From Sporothrix humicola (lineage: Eukaryota > Ascomycota > Sordariomycetes > Ophiostomatales > Ophiostomataceae): a stretch of DNA of 64,000 nt. Below the pieces are notes generated by a model. It saw only the letters and a list, made by a program, of their open reading frames with translations, was not told the origin of the DNA and searched no databases. The stretch covers positions 124,001-188,000 of the forward strand of contig WNYE01000060.1 in the NCBI GenBank assembly GCA_021396245.1. The letters run 5' to 3'. The position numbers and the translations under genes are program-made. Each line of letters begins with the position of its first letter. Within the stretch, counting starts at the first letter, position 1. Positions 11,999 to 23,502 of this stretch are shown here, piece by piece.

Positions 11999-13581
11999 TC
12001 AGAATCTGGAGAAGCCGTTAGCATGGTAATGCGACCTTCTTATCGTAAACAGGTTGCGTTCGTGTGAGACTTACCTTATCTCGTAACTACCTGCACGTGT
12101 CATGTACCGCACCCACTTGACACTGCTGTAGTTGCTCTTCTCAAACACCTTGAGATACCGCACCAACAAGCCACTGCTCGTGAACATCAACAAACTAAAG
12201 TCCATGCTCAGCGGCGGCCGACTCCAGCTCTTTTGGTTGGTCATGCTCGTGAGCTCTGCCTCTGCCGACAGCACAAACTCGGACTGGCCCGTGAACCGGC
12301 TGATCTTCCACACAATGTTGTTCTCGGACGGCTCGTACTTGGCCTTGCCTTGCGTGCACCGCTCCGTAATGCGCGCGGTATTCAGTGGTGTCGGGATGCG
12401 CACCACCACGTTTGTCGCAAACAACTTGGGGCCAAAGTTGGCGCGCACGCCAATGCTGTACTCGACCTTGGTCTTGCCCACCTCGTTGACAATCGCATGC
12501 ACCTTGAACGGCAGGTTGACGTTCTCTGTCGATCGGTAGCGCATCAGTTCAAACTCGCCGTCGGGCGGCACAAATGAGATGATGCGGTCCGAGTCAAACT
12601 TGCCCAGCTTCACGCACTGGTGGAACTGGCAGTCCTCCAGCGTAACGCTGCCCGCTGCCGCCTTGGTCGCCTTGCTGCCCTGCCGGTTGCCCGACGGCAG
12701 CGACTGCACCGTGTCCGAGTCGAGGAGCAGCCGGTCGTTGAGACCGAACTTGCACTCGGGCGTACCGGACAGATAGGCGCGCATAACGATCTGGCCGGTC
12801 ACATCCGCACGGAGCACGGCGCCCGTTGCCGACATAAGCAGATTGACGTCCTCAATGACATCCACAAAGGCCTCGTTCTTGCGGTACTTGACATCTGCTT
12901 TGCGCCATGACAAAGCACCCGTTGCTTGCATCGTGATCTTGGCCGAGTCTTCGGCGCGGTGCTCCGATTTGACGCCTTCTGTCGTGATGTACATCTTGAG
13001 CGTGTCGGTCTCGGTGTTCTGGGGGTAGCCGAAGTCGATGATTTCTGCGCAAGAAGAAACAGTCATTAGTCAGTATATTTTCAGTATATTTGTGTAATTC
13101 TTGCGTGTGTGCCAGCGCACCAAAACAGCATAGCACTGGAACATTGAAAACGGCCGGAAGCACCGGTCCTGAAACGACACATGGGCACAACGATATAACG
13201 AACGGTGCACAACGACACAAAGGGAAAGGGGGGGTAGCACGTACCGTCGAGCAGCTCGTAAACGAGGACAAAGTTGTTCTTGATTGCCTCTTCGTCAAAC
13301 TTGCCAAAGTAGCCGCGGCCGAGTGCGATCAAACGGTACAGGAACTCAAACACAAGCGCCGCATTGGCATTGCTCTTCGTGATGGCGACCAGATAGATAT
13401 TTTCGTGCTTGACATGGCTGAATGTCGTGCTGCCAAGCGTCAGGATGGGCGAGCGCACCTGCGGGTTCGAAATCACCTGGATGCGGAAAACATCCGCCAG
13501 CCGCGGCCGACAGTCGTTGCGAAAGGCGCGAAAGATGAGGTTCTCGCCCTTTTGGTTGAATATCAAGATCCCGGACAACAT
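11999..13581 (-). CDS. APM4: AP-2 clathrin adaptor complex subunit mu
   Basis: Exons 13245-13581, 12075-13044 and 11999-12005 join to 437 aa. This is the medium chain of AP-2, which selects cargo at the plasma membrane for endocytosis. The N-terminal longin-type domain starts MLSGILIFNQKGENLIFRAF, as in AP-2 mu chains, and the mu homology domain covers about residues 165-437. The last intron is supported by GTAAGT, a TGCTAAC branch site and CAG. It leaves a final coding piece of only 7 nt that completes YEIRF-stop, the normal end of fungal mu2. Without that splice the frame stops after R and lacks the terminal F. An in-frame Met at 13066 lies inside intron 1 and is not a start. AP-1 mu is the alternative, but the YMTRAGSYEIRF end fits AP-2 better. 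Confidence 0.92.
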
Positions 13582-14871
13582 CGTGGCGACGGAGAAGGGA
13601 GCTGAGAGATAGAAGCTGGAGAGGGGGAAAAAAAAAAGAACAGTCGAGGCGGCCGGGAGGGCCGGGCGGCGATAGCTCAAGAAGACGAGCTGCCAAAGCT
13701 GGCGACTGCTTGCGAAGGAAAGCGACGAGGAGAGGGACAGCTCGCGGAAAAGTGAAACACCAGAGGATAGCAGCAAAAATACCGTGTAGCCACACCAGAC
13801 ACGCGCACAGCAAAAAGGCGGCGACAATATAAGAAGGGGCGGGGGAGGAGAGAGGCGGAATGGCGATGCGGAATGTGTTTGGGGCAGTACGTAAAATCGA
13901 GATCACTGGTCACTCCTGAAGAACTGGTGAGCTTCATTAGCACACCTTCCGCTGGGGTCTGGCCCCACGGCAGAATTGTGGGCTCCTTAGATCAGGAGCG
14001 GTGAAGAAAATAAGTGACAGTAAGTGGTGACCGTAATGCGCGCCTTCCCCTCTTCGCTAAAATTAGTCAGCTTCAGTACCCCTGAACGACAAACCTGCCA
14101 TGGGCTAGTGCCACCCCTGAAGACCACGCCCCGGGTGACAGGGGAAGGAAGGCACGACTAGTGATGGTTAATCGCGGTTGCCCGCGGTTTTGTTTACTTT
14201 CTGCTTTTTCTAAGGCGATGGTTCATGTCACTTCCTGCCACTTTTTGATTTATGAGCTGTCCCTTTTCGTCTCTTCTTTTCATCAAAATTTGTTCAACTG
14301 CACAGCTTTTTTGTCTTTTTCTAACAGCACCCTTTCGCTGGCGGTTTCGCTCGCAATCCACCGATATTCCCCCGATCTACGCATCGCCTCGTCGTGGCCG
14401 GCGACGATGCACGCGATTCGTGTAGCTGTTGTTGAATCGCCCTTGCAGCAAGCATCGCCCCTTTCAGACATTTCCACGGTCTCGCCTTTTTGTCTTTCAC
14501 CTTTTTGCCTCCCCGTTTCGCTTCTCGCGTTTTCGTTTCTCGCTTGCCGCGAAAGGAGCCATCTCTGTCGCGACTATGCAAGATCCAACTCTGTTTTGCC
14601 AAGGTCCCGCAGACGCAGACACATCCCGCGCATACGGAGCACGCGACACCATGCTTTATTTCTTCATCTTCCTCCTCTCTACCCCCATTTGCACACGAGT
14701 TGGCGGGGCCTTGTTACAGAACGGAGCGTTCCAGCAGAGCTGATTAACGACCGCGGAGGCATCCGGTTGGCCAAGAGTCCGGCAACACATGTGTCTTGGG
14801 CTGCCGGGCATCTTGTCCTGCCCTCTTAGACACTAGAGGGGGCGTGGAATAAAAGGCCTTTTGAAAGAAGA

Positions 14872-14885
14872 ATTTGACGTCAAAT
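14872..14885. promoter_or_regulatory. CRE palindrome (TGACGTCA) 1
   Basis: A 14-bp perfect palindrome ATTTGACGTCAAAT contains the full cAMP-response element. Fungal Atf1/AtfA-type bZIP dimers bind this sequence in stress and conidial genes. Binding here is inferred. Confidence 0.55.
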
Positions 14886-15255
14886 CGAAATCTTTGTTCC
14901 TTTGCCCGTCCTGTGGCTGCCAATGGCCTTGGTCTCTGGACTCTAGACCCTCGACAGTTTCTTTGCCGGTGGCAAGAGGGGCAGTCGCAACGTTGACCGT
15001 CCAGCTCCTTTGGTTCTTCGGCGTCCAGGGACTGACTCTCAGCTTGCTTTTCACGCAAAAAATCCGGCTTTGCATATCACGCTGCGTCCTACTTGCCAGG
15101 GAATGATGACCTGTTCCTACAACCGGCAAAAAGTCTGATGCCCAGGCTGGCTTGAAACCTACAATCGCCGCTGTGCTACCTCACTCCCTCGCAAGATGCA
15201 ACACAGCATTGAGCAACCTCGTCGAGCTGGCCAACTGAAACATCTGGAAGCCCAT

Positions 15256-15263
15256 TGACGTCA
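15256..15263. promoter_or_regulatory. CRE palindrome (TGACGTCA) 2
   Basis: A second exact TGACGTCA lies about 380 bp from the first, in the same divergent intergenic region. Confidence 0.5.
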
Positions 15264-15660
15264 GGACGGCTGTGCTGCTGACCGATTAGGCAGTGAGGCT
15301 GCCGTCGTGGTCGCAGCAGTCTGGACAAGATATCCTAATCCAGACTTGTCTTCCTTCGCACACAGTGAGGTGTGGCCGCACTACTCACCTTGGTAAGCAG
15401 CCAGTCGCTGCTGGCCGTGATCACTCCGACCGACTATGTCTTGGCCGCCGTCTTGGCGGAGACCTTGATATTTCGTGTGTTTCCAAGTTGGATGCGCGTT
15501 GTATTCATTCGTGTTGCTGCCCCGGCCTTGGTCTCGCAGCCTTGGCCTTTGCCCCAGCCCTTTCGTTATTACCTCCCTCCACTCTGTGTGCGTTTGGCAT
15601 TCCTTGACTTTCTCCTGTTTTGACACCCTCCACATATTTTACAAGCACCCCTTTCCCACA

Positions 15661-15675
15661 TTGACGTAACGTCAA
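15661..15675. promoter_or_regulatory. CRE-like palindrome TTGACGTAACGTCAA
   Basis: A 15-bp palindrome with a single central base, made of two TGACGT half sites. It resembles a bZIP site with altered half-site spacing and lies about 400 bp beyond CRE 2. Confidence 0.45.
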
Positions 15676-17774
15676 GCAGATGCAGAATCGACGTTCCCCC
15701 CCTTGAGCAGTTTTCAGTCTTGCATCGCAAGCCCACCCCCTATTTTGTGTGGGGAGTCAGCGGTTATTGAAAACAACGGGCCACCGCGGAAACTGACCCG
15801 GAGCATTGTAGGCGTGCTCAACACTCCACGCTGTGTCTCAATGTCCGGACGATTTATTACTGCGAAGTGGCTGTGCGCTGGTGGCCAGTGGCCATCTTCT
15901 TTCCCGTGGCCTTCAATTCACTCCTTCCCTACGCTCATCATGATCGGGGCAAATCCCGTTGATCTTGAAAACTACGAGGCGATTCATCGTCCTGTATTGT
16001 ATTTTGTCGTTCTCGCAAGGATCTACCCTCTCGGGCCATACACCGACATGCCGGTACAGCCGCCACAGCATCGGCCCGGGCGCTCGTCAGTTGCAAATCA
16101 GGCCACAGAGGAACATGTTGTTGCGGGCTATCCGATGCATCTTGTCTTTCTTATTTTCTGCCCCATTTTATCGAAGCTTTGCTTTCTCCAAAGCGGCATA
16201 TGTCATCGATGCATAGTAAGTCTCGTGATATTGCTGCACATCATGGCAGAAGAAACAAGTTGACCACTACCAGCACACGACAGGAGATATCAGAATATTA
16301 CTGTTACTCTCGTGTAGCGTAGGGAGCATTCCGCATTTTGCCTCACTCTGCATCTACAACTTCTCACGATGCTGTCTCACTGAGAGATTGAGTTTCTGCC
16401 AGCAAGGCTTGACAGCTCTACATGTCGATATCCTGAGGCTCTGGGTTAGTATGGCCTCCTCGCTGCCTCTCTATTTTTACGATGTACGCGTCTTGTGAAA
16501 AAGGCACAGATCGGCCACAGTCCACAGAAAGAGCGGCCTATGAAGTAACGCTCTTGATTGTTTCTTTCCTGTTTTGTCGATTCAAGTGAATCCGTTCCTG
16601 TTTCGTCCATTCTTTTCTATTTTCATATCCTAACCCTCTCACTTTTGAGTCATTTGTGTACTTTTCCGTGATACGAAACATTGGCTCGGAATCGGGGAAG
16701 GGCGGAAACAATAAGGTGTCCATGTTCCTGAGGAATAGAAGAAACAATGAGGCACAAAAGTGTGCACATACAGCTCTAGCCTGCACACTCGTGATACCGC
16801 CTGTGCCCTACACTGCATGCAGTGATGTTCTTTTTTCTATGAGCTTGTTTTACTTCCAATGCTTGGTCGCCTTCGTCCCTGCTGCCCGATGAATGCATGA
16901 TGAAGTATGACGATCCTTTGACGGCTGCTTCTCCGCCACTCGACGACACGTTCTTTTCACCATTTCAGCCTTTGAATTCTTCATCCATTGGACGCTCTAC
17001 TTTTACGCTCCTCCAGCTCGGGGTGCTCGCACACAATTGCCCGGTGAAGTAGCTTAACTTTTGCCTTGGACTCGATTGTCACTCAGAACTTCGTCATTAT
17101 TTCTATCGAACGCTCGCTAGATAGTTCAGCTGTGCGGGCGTGTCCCTAGGAATATGAGGTCTTTATTGTTTGATCCCGTTCTTTGACGCGGCACTGATGC
17201 TGCGCTTGGTAATGGAGCTTCATGAGTACTCTGTGTGCCGACATGCTTATGGGGCGGCATTTGGACTACACTCTTTCGTGCCCTGTGCTGCTGAATTATG
17301 ATCGTATGGACCCACCGTCGATATCTATCAGAATGTAGGTAAACACCCCCTACCCACGTGTTGTGTTGTAGACATGAGCGTGTTAGTGACAACTCAAATA
17401 TCACAAAGACACATCGTGATGGTCATCCACAATAGTGATGTATATTTGTGCACCATTCAGTGGATGCATGCAAGTGTGTGCCATCATCCAGTCTTTCCAT
17501 GCATATCACATCGTCGACAGACATATATATACCACCCCATCATCACCCCTTCTCATCCCATCTTTTCATCATTCCAACCATCCTTTTGTTTGTACCATCC
17601 ACTTCGCATTTGCCCTCGGCCTGTTTTGGTTCTCGTTGTTCTTTCATAATTCGACCTGTCGCTTTCGACTTCTGCCTTTGCAGGACCACGCGGCTCAAGC
17701 TGTGATCTTTTCAAAATCACACACAACTCTACGTCCTCTAGTCATCCACTCTACAACTCTACAACTCCACAGCC

Positions 17775-20123
17775 ATGTCTGACGGAGATGCTGGAGGCGG
17801 CGCAGCTGCTCCCGCAGATAACGGTGGTGGTGGGTCTCCCGATAATGGCGGCATTCCGGACAATGGCCAACCTGCAACCACTTCAGATGATAATGGAGCG
17901 AATAATAACAACAATGACTTCGGCGCAGCGGCTGTCACCACCGCCAACAACGACTTTGGTGAGATGGCCGCCCCGTATGGCGTTTCAGTAGGCAACCACA
18001 ACCACGACCAAGACCACGACGCGGCACTGGACCGGCCCCCCGACTTGGCATACAACCAGGGACGCATCGGTGTTTCGTCTCCGTTCCAGCCACGAGTCCA
18101 CGAATACCGGCCCACGGTCCGGCAGCACACAATCGAGCTGGACGAATATTTTGTACGTTGGCAGAAGCCCCTCGATTCTTATTCAGCTTTAGAGCCTCAC
18201 TAACACATTTTAACACAAACTAGACCGGCCCTCGCGATATTCAAAAGCATTCAAAATGGCCAATGTTCCTCCAGATGCACGGCAGTATTCTGCCAAAGAT
18301 GCTTCTGCCGCTTCTGGCCGTGGGAACGTGGTCGATGTTTGTCACATGTGTTTCGTACTTTACGAAGAAGAACTGTGCGTTCTGTCCTAACTAGCAGATA
18401 TTTTGACCTCATGGTCATTGCTTTCATTGTTCTTATTGTTGTTGCCGTTGTTGCTAACCTTCTACCATCTACACAGTGGGCATCAGTTCCATATTACTCA
18501 CGGTGACCGGTTTCGTTGTTGGTTTGGGTCTGAGCTTCCGGAGCTCGACTGCCTACGAGAGGTATAATCTGCAGTCTCTCTTTTTTCCTGCTCCATTGCA
18601 AACTCGCTGACAATATTTCTCTATAGATACGCCGAAGGACGCCGTTACTGGGCACAGTTGATGCTTGCAACACAGGCGCTCGGCCGTGTTTTCTGGGTCC
18701 ATGCCGTGGAACGGGAGGGCCAAAAGGAAAAGGATATGTTGACCAAACTGTAAGTGAACTTGACTCTTTCTGGACTCTCTGTCTTTTGTTGTTTCTTGCG
18801 TTTCTGGACTTGCCATTTGCCTGCGGTTGTGCTTGCGTGGTACTTGTGTTTGTGCTCGCAACGGACCGCAGCAGTGCCACCACAAGTGCAGAATCTCATT
18901 TTGCATTCGTCCAGTTGCTTTCTTGTTGTTTTATTCTCCCTCTGTTCGTACACAGGCTCACCTTTGCGTGCAACAGGACCTCGCTGAATCTCCTCGTGGC
19001 TTTCGCCGTGGCCCTGAAACACAAGCTGCGGCATGAGCCGTACACTGGTTATGAGGACCTTGTGCACCTCGTCGGCCACCTGGACACGTTTGCCTACCAC
19101 GCCACGGCGAAAGAGCCAGAGAGGGTGCACCAGCCCAAGCCAAACATCTTCAAGCTCGTCGGTGGCTACCTGGGCATCTCATTCGCAGCCAGTAATCCGC
19201 GCAAGACCCTTAAGCGCGCCAACTACCCACTCGGCAACCTGCCCTTGGAGATCCTGACCTATCTGGCGTGCTTCACCGACGAGATGGTGACCAACACACA
19301 GCTTGTGATCCCCATGCATCAGACGCTGGCCTACAACAACATTGCCGTTCTCAACGACGTGCTCATGGGCACAGACCGTGTGTTGAACACCCCGCTGCCC
19401 ATTGCCTACTCCATCGCCATCTCCCAGATTACATGGGTGTACGTTTTCCTGCTTCCCTTCCAGCTGTATCCGACTCTTCAGTGGGTCACCATCCCGGCGA
19501 CCATTGTGGCCTCCTACATTATCCTTGGCATCTTGTTCATTGGCCGCGAGATTGAGAATCCGTTTGGCCACGATGTCAATGATCTGCCGCTCGAGTCGTA
19601 TTGCGCTCAGATTGCTACGGACCTGGACATTCTCGCGTCCAAGAAGAAGCACCGCAACCGCGACTGGGTCGAGTCTCTCGACAACAAGGTGTTGTACCCG
19701 ATCAGCATGAGCAGCTGGCATGTGTGGAAGGCTCGTGGCGAGCACAAGATGCGCGACGCCCTGCGGGCGCGGTCTGAGATTGCCATTGAGACACGCAAGG
19801 CCATGATGAGCAAGAAGAAGGCGCCAAGCACGGACGCCAAGAAATCCAAAACCAAAAACAAGCCGAAGCTGGAGAACGACGAGGACCCCCACGAGGGTGG
19901 CGGCATGGGCAATGGCGGGCTTGGCTTTGGGCTGGGCCGGCGCCACGGAATCGGCCGCAAGATGATGGCCACACATGCCGAGACGACGACAACTACGACG
20001 GCCATGGACGAGGAGGCCAACATTGGGTTTGGCTTCTTTGGCTCCGCCAGCATGGGCAGCAGCGGCAGTGACCTTCCAGGACGGTTAAACAGCCAGGGGG
20101 GATACAATAAGGAGCAATTATAA
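17775..20123 (+). CDS. Bestrophin-like / UPF0187 anion channel protein
   Basis: Exons 17775-18152, 18224-18374, 18477-18561, 18627-18749 and 18956-20123; 634 aa. The protein belongs to the bestrophin/RFP-TM (UPF0187) family of membrane chloride-type channels. The N-terminal 115 residues are a low-complexity Gly/Asn/Asp/Pro leader. The family core starts with the block TGPRDIQKHSKWPMFLQMHG, followed by helices around LPKMLLPLLAVGTWSMFVTC and GISSILLTVTGFVVGLGL, then FRSSTAYERYAEGRRYW, the clearest family signature. Two more hydrophobic helices follow near ISQITWVYVFLLPF and TIVASYIILGILFIG, then IENPFGHDVNDLPL, also family-typical. The C-terminal 130 residues are Lys-rich, then Gly/Met/Thr-rich. 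Four introns all have canonical ends. Localisation (plasma membrane or organelle) is not evident. Confidence 0.88.
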
Positions 20124-21480
20124 TGTGCAGAAGTGGGTAACGACTAATTAGAGGAATGGTGCTTTTGGGTTTGTTTACTAAGGACTTTTTTTTTATAAAT
20201 CACGCTCGCCTTTGGTGTGTTTCTTTTATTTTCCTTTTCTCATTTTCTTTTCTTTCTCGGCTCTGCCTATTCTCATTGCATGATTACGGCCTTGTTTCAA
20301 CACTCGCTAAGGTACTTTCTTACAATCGTTACTAAAGGGGGCAGGATTTTGATTGTTTTGAATGCTTCTTTTTTTCTATTTCTTTTTTCGGGTTTTGTAC
20401 TTTTTCTACTTGATGCATTTATGTCTGCATTTTTATCTAGAATTTGCTAAAATTGTACCACGACTTTTTTTTCTGTTAATTGCTTCATGTTTATGCCGAA
20501 ATTCTCTGAGACAGTAAGCATCTAGACTTTCCCTGGTGTCTTAGTATTTACACGTGTTGACACTTTTGTGTCTCGTCTACCGCTGGCTGACATTCGTTAA
20601 TAAATAGCTACAGCAGGCTGGTGGCCTGTGTGTTTTGTTGTCTCTCTACTGTGGCACCGGCACCAGCGGTCTCGGCTGACGGTGTGCATCTAGCTTCGGT
20701 GTTTTCGGGGCTCTGTTTTAGGATTCTACCAGGTCGATACAGCCTTAAATACAGCTCGATATGTTCAGATTATTGAAGCGCTGAACTCAGACTCTGTGAG
20801 TTGAAAAGGACATCATTACCATAGGAGAAACATCACCGAGGTCGGATAAACCGATATCATACGACTTAACAAATTTCCAGGGAAATATTTATATAAGACA
20901 GACAGAACCGAGACATTTTGCAACGCGAGGCAACGTCGTGAGACACGGTGCAGCCAGAAGAGTCTGTGTCGCCTGTGGAGGCAAGGAGGCAGACGAGGTA
21001 TATTCAATATTGTGGCATAACGGCTCTGCTACGTTGGACAAGAGAATGGAGGATGACGATCACGATCATGAATTTTCGACAGCGACGGTGCCTAAAAGGA
21101 GCCCGAGTGCCGACTCTGGCTACAGCCACGCAGAAACTCTCGCTGTGGTGTTGCTGTTGGGTTCAGTTTGCTGGCATTGCTTCCCATCACTCTCGCTTTC
21201 CTTTTAGGGACTTGCCAAGGGGTTGTACAGACAGCTTCCCGCCCTCTCGTTTCCAATGGTCTCGTGCGCTCCTCTCTTTCGTCTACATCCAGGCTTGTCA
21301 TCTTTTTTTGAGGAAAAAATGAAATAAAACATAGAGGGGGGGTGCCGTGATCCAAAACAGGGAAAAAAGTTACCAAAGTGGTATTTTCATAACTCGTTAA
21401 AAACAAATAAAAGACTCTACGCATATCATGAAACAAGACAAGCAAAGAGCCAACTGTAGCACTGGTAAATACCACGTAGA
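20124..21480. other. Intergenic between convergent genes
   Basis: About 1.36 kb between the bestrophin-like and PLD-fold stop codons. It is T-rich on the + strand near 20180-20470, consistent with 3' UTR. I see no gene or repeat. Confidence 0.6.
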
Positions 21481-23082
21481 TTATCTCTGGTGCTCTCGTT
21501 CAGAAAAGGCCGCAGGGTAGACTGATCGTGTTCGGCCATCCATGACGCGATCGACAGAGGTTTGCACGGTCTCTGCAAACACAGTGCTGTGGAAGAGAAT
21601 GCCCAACTCTTGGCTCGTGAAGAAACTGGCGCGGTCCATGTTTCCAGATCCCAGTACGGTATGTGCACCGTCCACAATGGTCATCTTGATATGGGAGTGA
21701 ACGGGCTGCTCAGTGGATGGAGCAAAGGCACTTTGGACCCCGTTCTTGGTTTGTTGTTGGGCGGACTGTTGCGGTTCTGGGACGGACAGCATGGCCCGCT
21801 CCTCGTCAGAGCCCTTTTTGGTTGTGTCCAGCGGCTTGTAGTACGCAATTTGTAGACGTCCAATGCCGACGCCATTCCCATTTCGCCCTGGTTGGTGTTG
21901 AACGAGCGCTTCGTAGCGTTTAATGAGGCTGCGAATGCACCGCACTGTCGTTGTGCCGGCCGTGAGAATCTGCTCGTACAACATCATGCGCTCGCCAGTG
22001 ACAATATCGACGTCAACACCGCGTCCTAGGGCGGCCAAAAGAGCCACGGTGACAGCTTCAACGGTATAATTGGGAGACTGGATGTAGATGCGGCGAGTAG
22101 CTGTCGAAAAGAGCTGGAGCATTGCCAGGTTGAGTGGTGTCGGTGGGGGTGGTGCATAGTCCTGCCACGGAAACGGTCGAAAGAGAGGGTTACGGTGATG
22201 GGAAGAAGGCAGAATGACGGTCGGGATCGGTTCTGTTTGCGGGCTGGAAGTTGGAAAACGGGCGACAATGCTGCCGGGTCCGTCAGCGTCGAGTTGGCTG
22301 ATTTCAAAAGGCGATGCAGCAGAGGCTTCACTTTCGTGTCGCTCCTCTCCGCTCGCAGCACTGGGCCCCCATTCTGGCAGCTCGTCCCGCCATGTTTTGG
22401 CATAAAATGAGAGAAGCGGCCGCACAGCCTCGCCGGTCACCTCAACACAGTCTTCCAACCACGGCTCCCAGCTAACATTGCAGCTCGGCAGGAATGCGCG
22501 CTCTCGGTCGAGGATCATGAATTTGGGGTGCATGACGCTAAAGGGCAAGAAGAACAGACTCTTGACGGACATATCTATGCCGGCATCTGTGAATATCGAC
22601 GGCGATGGCAGACCCAAATCTTTCTCCCAAGATGACGGAGGATAGATGTAGCCATCGCGGGACGACGTGTGGAACAGCTTCTGGAAGAGCGAGCGTGAAG
22701 AGAAGCATATCCGGATACGCAGAGGTGGCGAATCCGGTGTCCTTGACGCTGCCAACTGTGTGAACGCCGACGAGAGGTCTGAGAGGCTCTTGGACGACGC
22801 CCAAAAGCACGTCACAAAAACGATCTCATGCTGGGCCTTGAGCAGTGCCGGCAGCAGAGCCGAAGCAAACAGTGACGCGCCGGTGCCGACACGGAAGGTG
22901 TGAGGCACGCTCGAGGCGGCAAACTGGGCGACAACGGGGTTTGCGACCGCGTCTTCGTCATTCTCCTCCAGACCTAGCGCGTCGCGATAATTGTAGGCTG
23001 GCAGCTCGGTAGCCGCGGTATGGGGTGGCACAGTCTTGAGCTGGGCGACAAGGTCGCGCGTGAAGCTGTGCGGGTCAGCCAT
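21481..23082 (-). CDS. Phospholipase D-superfamily protein, two HxK motifs
   Basis: A single uninterrupted exon of 533 aa. Two PLD half-domains are visible. The first has H185-x-K187 with D192 (HPKFMILD) followed by S200-C-N202; the second has H464-x-K466 with D471 (HIKMTIVD) followed by GSGN at about 478-481. The pair would form one phosphatidyltransferase or phosphodiesterase site. There is no signal peptide, PX or PH domain, so it is not a classical PLD1. It resembles cytosolic fungal PLD-like proteins of unknown substrate; cardiolipin-synthase-like and phosphodiesterase activities are equally possible. In the first motif the small-residue position after Asp is LPSCN rather than Gly-Ser/Thr. 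The stretch at about 237-300 is low complexity. Confidence 0.85.
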   Translation of the reverse strand: MADPHSFTRDLVAQLKTVPPHTAATELPAYNYRDALGLEENDEDAVANPVVAQFAASSVPHTFRVGTGASLFASALLPALLKAQHEIVFVTCFWASSKSLSDLSSAFTQLAASRTPDSPPLRIRICFSSRSLFQKLFHTSSRDGYIYPPSSWEKDLGLPSPSIFTDAGIDMSVKSLFFLPFSVMHPKFMILDRERAFLPSCNVSWEPWLEDCVEVTGEAVRPLLSFYAKTWRDELPEWGPSAASGEERHESEASAASPFEISQLDADGPGSIVARFPTSSPQTEPIPTVILPSSHHRNPLFRPFPWQDYAPPPPTPLNLAMLQLFSTATRRIYIQSPNYTVEAVTVALLAALGRGVDVDIVTGERMMLYEQILTAGTTTVRCIRSLIKRYEALVQHQPGRNGNGVGIGRLQIAYYKPLDTTKKGSDEERAMLSVPEPQQSAQQQTKNGVQSAFAPSTEQPVHSHIKMTIVDGAHTVLGSGNMDRASFFTSQELGILFHSTVFAETVQTSVDRVMDGRTRSVYPAAFSEREHQR

Positions 23083-23502
23083 TGTGCGTTTGTTGGGGTT
23101 TGTGGGCTTGTGGAGAAGCCTGAAGTGAAATGTTAAAGCTCTGGTGTTGTGAGGTCATTGAGACGCGATGCGATGCACATTGCGATTTGTGATATCTGGG
23201 CCCAACCCCTGTATTTCTTGGCGCTACAGTGGTGTTTGCGGGGAAGTAGCCAAATTACAGTGACCCTGGGCCAGAACCACTTACGCTCCTTCCTCAACAC
23301 ACGTTCCTGGCATGTCCCTTCCTCACGATGTTCTCATGCAAGCGAAATGGAAAATACACAGGGAAGGAGCAAATATGTACATAGATTGAACTTTCTAAAT
23401 GAAAATAAAATTGTGGGCTACCATCTACCGCGTTCATCGCTCATCGCTCTTTGTACGTTATCATCATCATCAACTTGTCATTTCATTGCACCCCACCTCA
23501 AC
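23083..23502. other. Intergenic between PLD-like and ThuA-like genes
   Basis: A 420-bp spacer between two minus-strand genes, serving as 3' end of the ThuA-like gene and promoter of the PLD-like gene. No other feature is seen. Confidence 0.6.

Larger units (their letters stand above)
13582..17774. other. 4.2-kb divergent intergenic region
   Basis: This region separates the divergently transcribed AP-2 mu and bestrophin-like genes. Several open frames (about 14161-14829 and 15703-16263 on +) lack coding bias and known motifs. From about 17340 to 17774 the + strand is strongly CT-rich, typical of a fungal promoter and 5' leader for the bestrophin-like gene. Three CRE-type palindromes occur at 14872-15675 and are listed separately. 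Confidence 0.6.

Noticed and set aside
14161..14829. 222-codon plus-strand frame in the divergent region
   Set aside because: Translation follows a T/C-rich tract and looks like leader sequence rather than protein.
15703..16263. 186-codon plus-strand frame
   Set aside because: No motif or bias; it lies within an intergenic region with regulatory palindromes.
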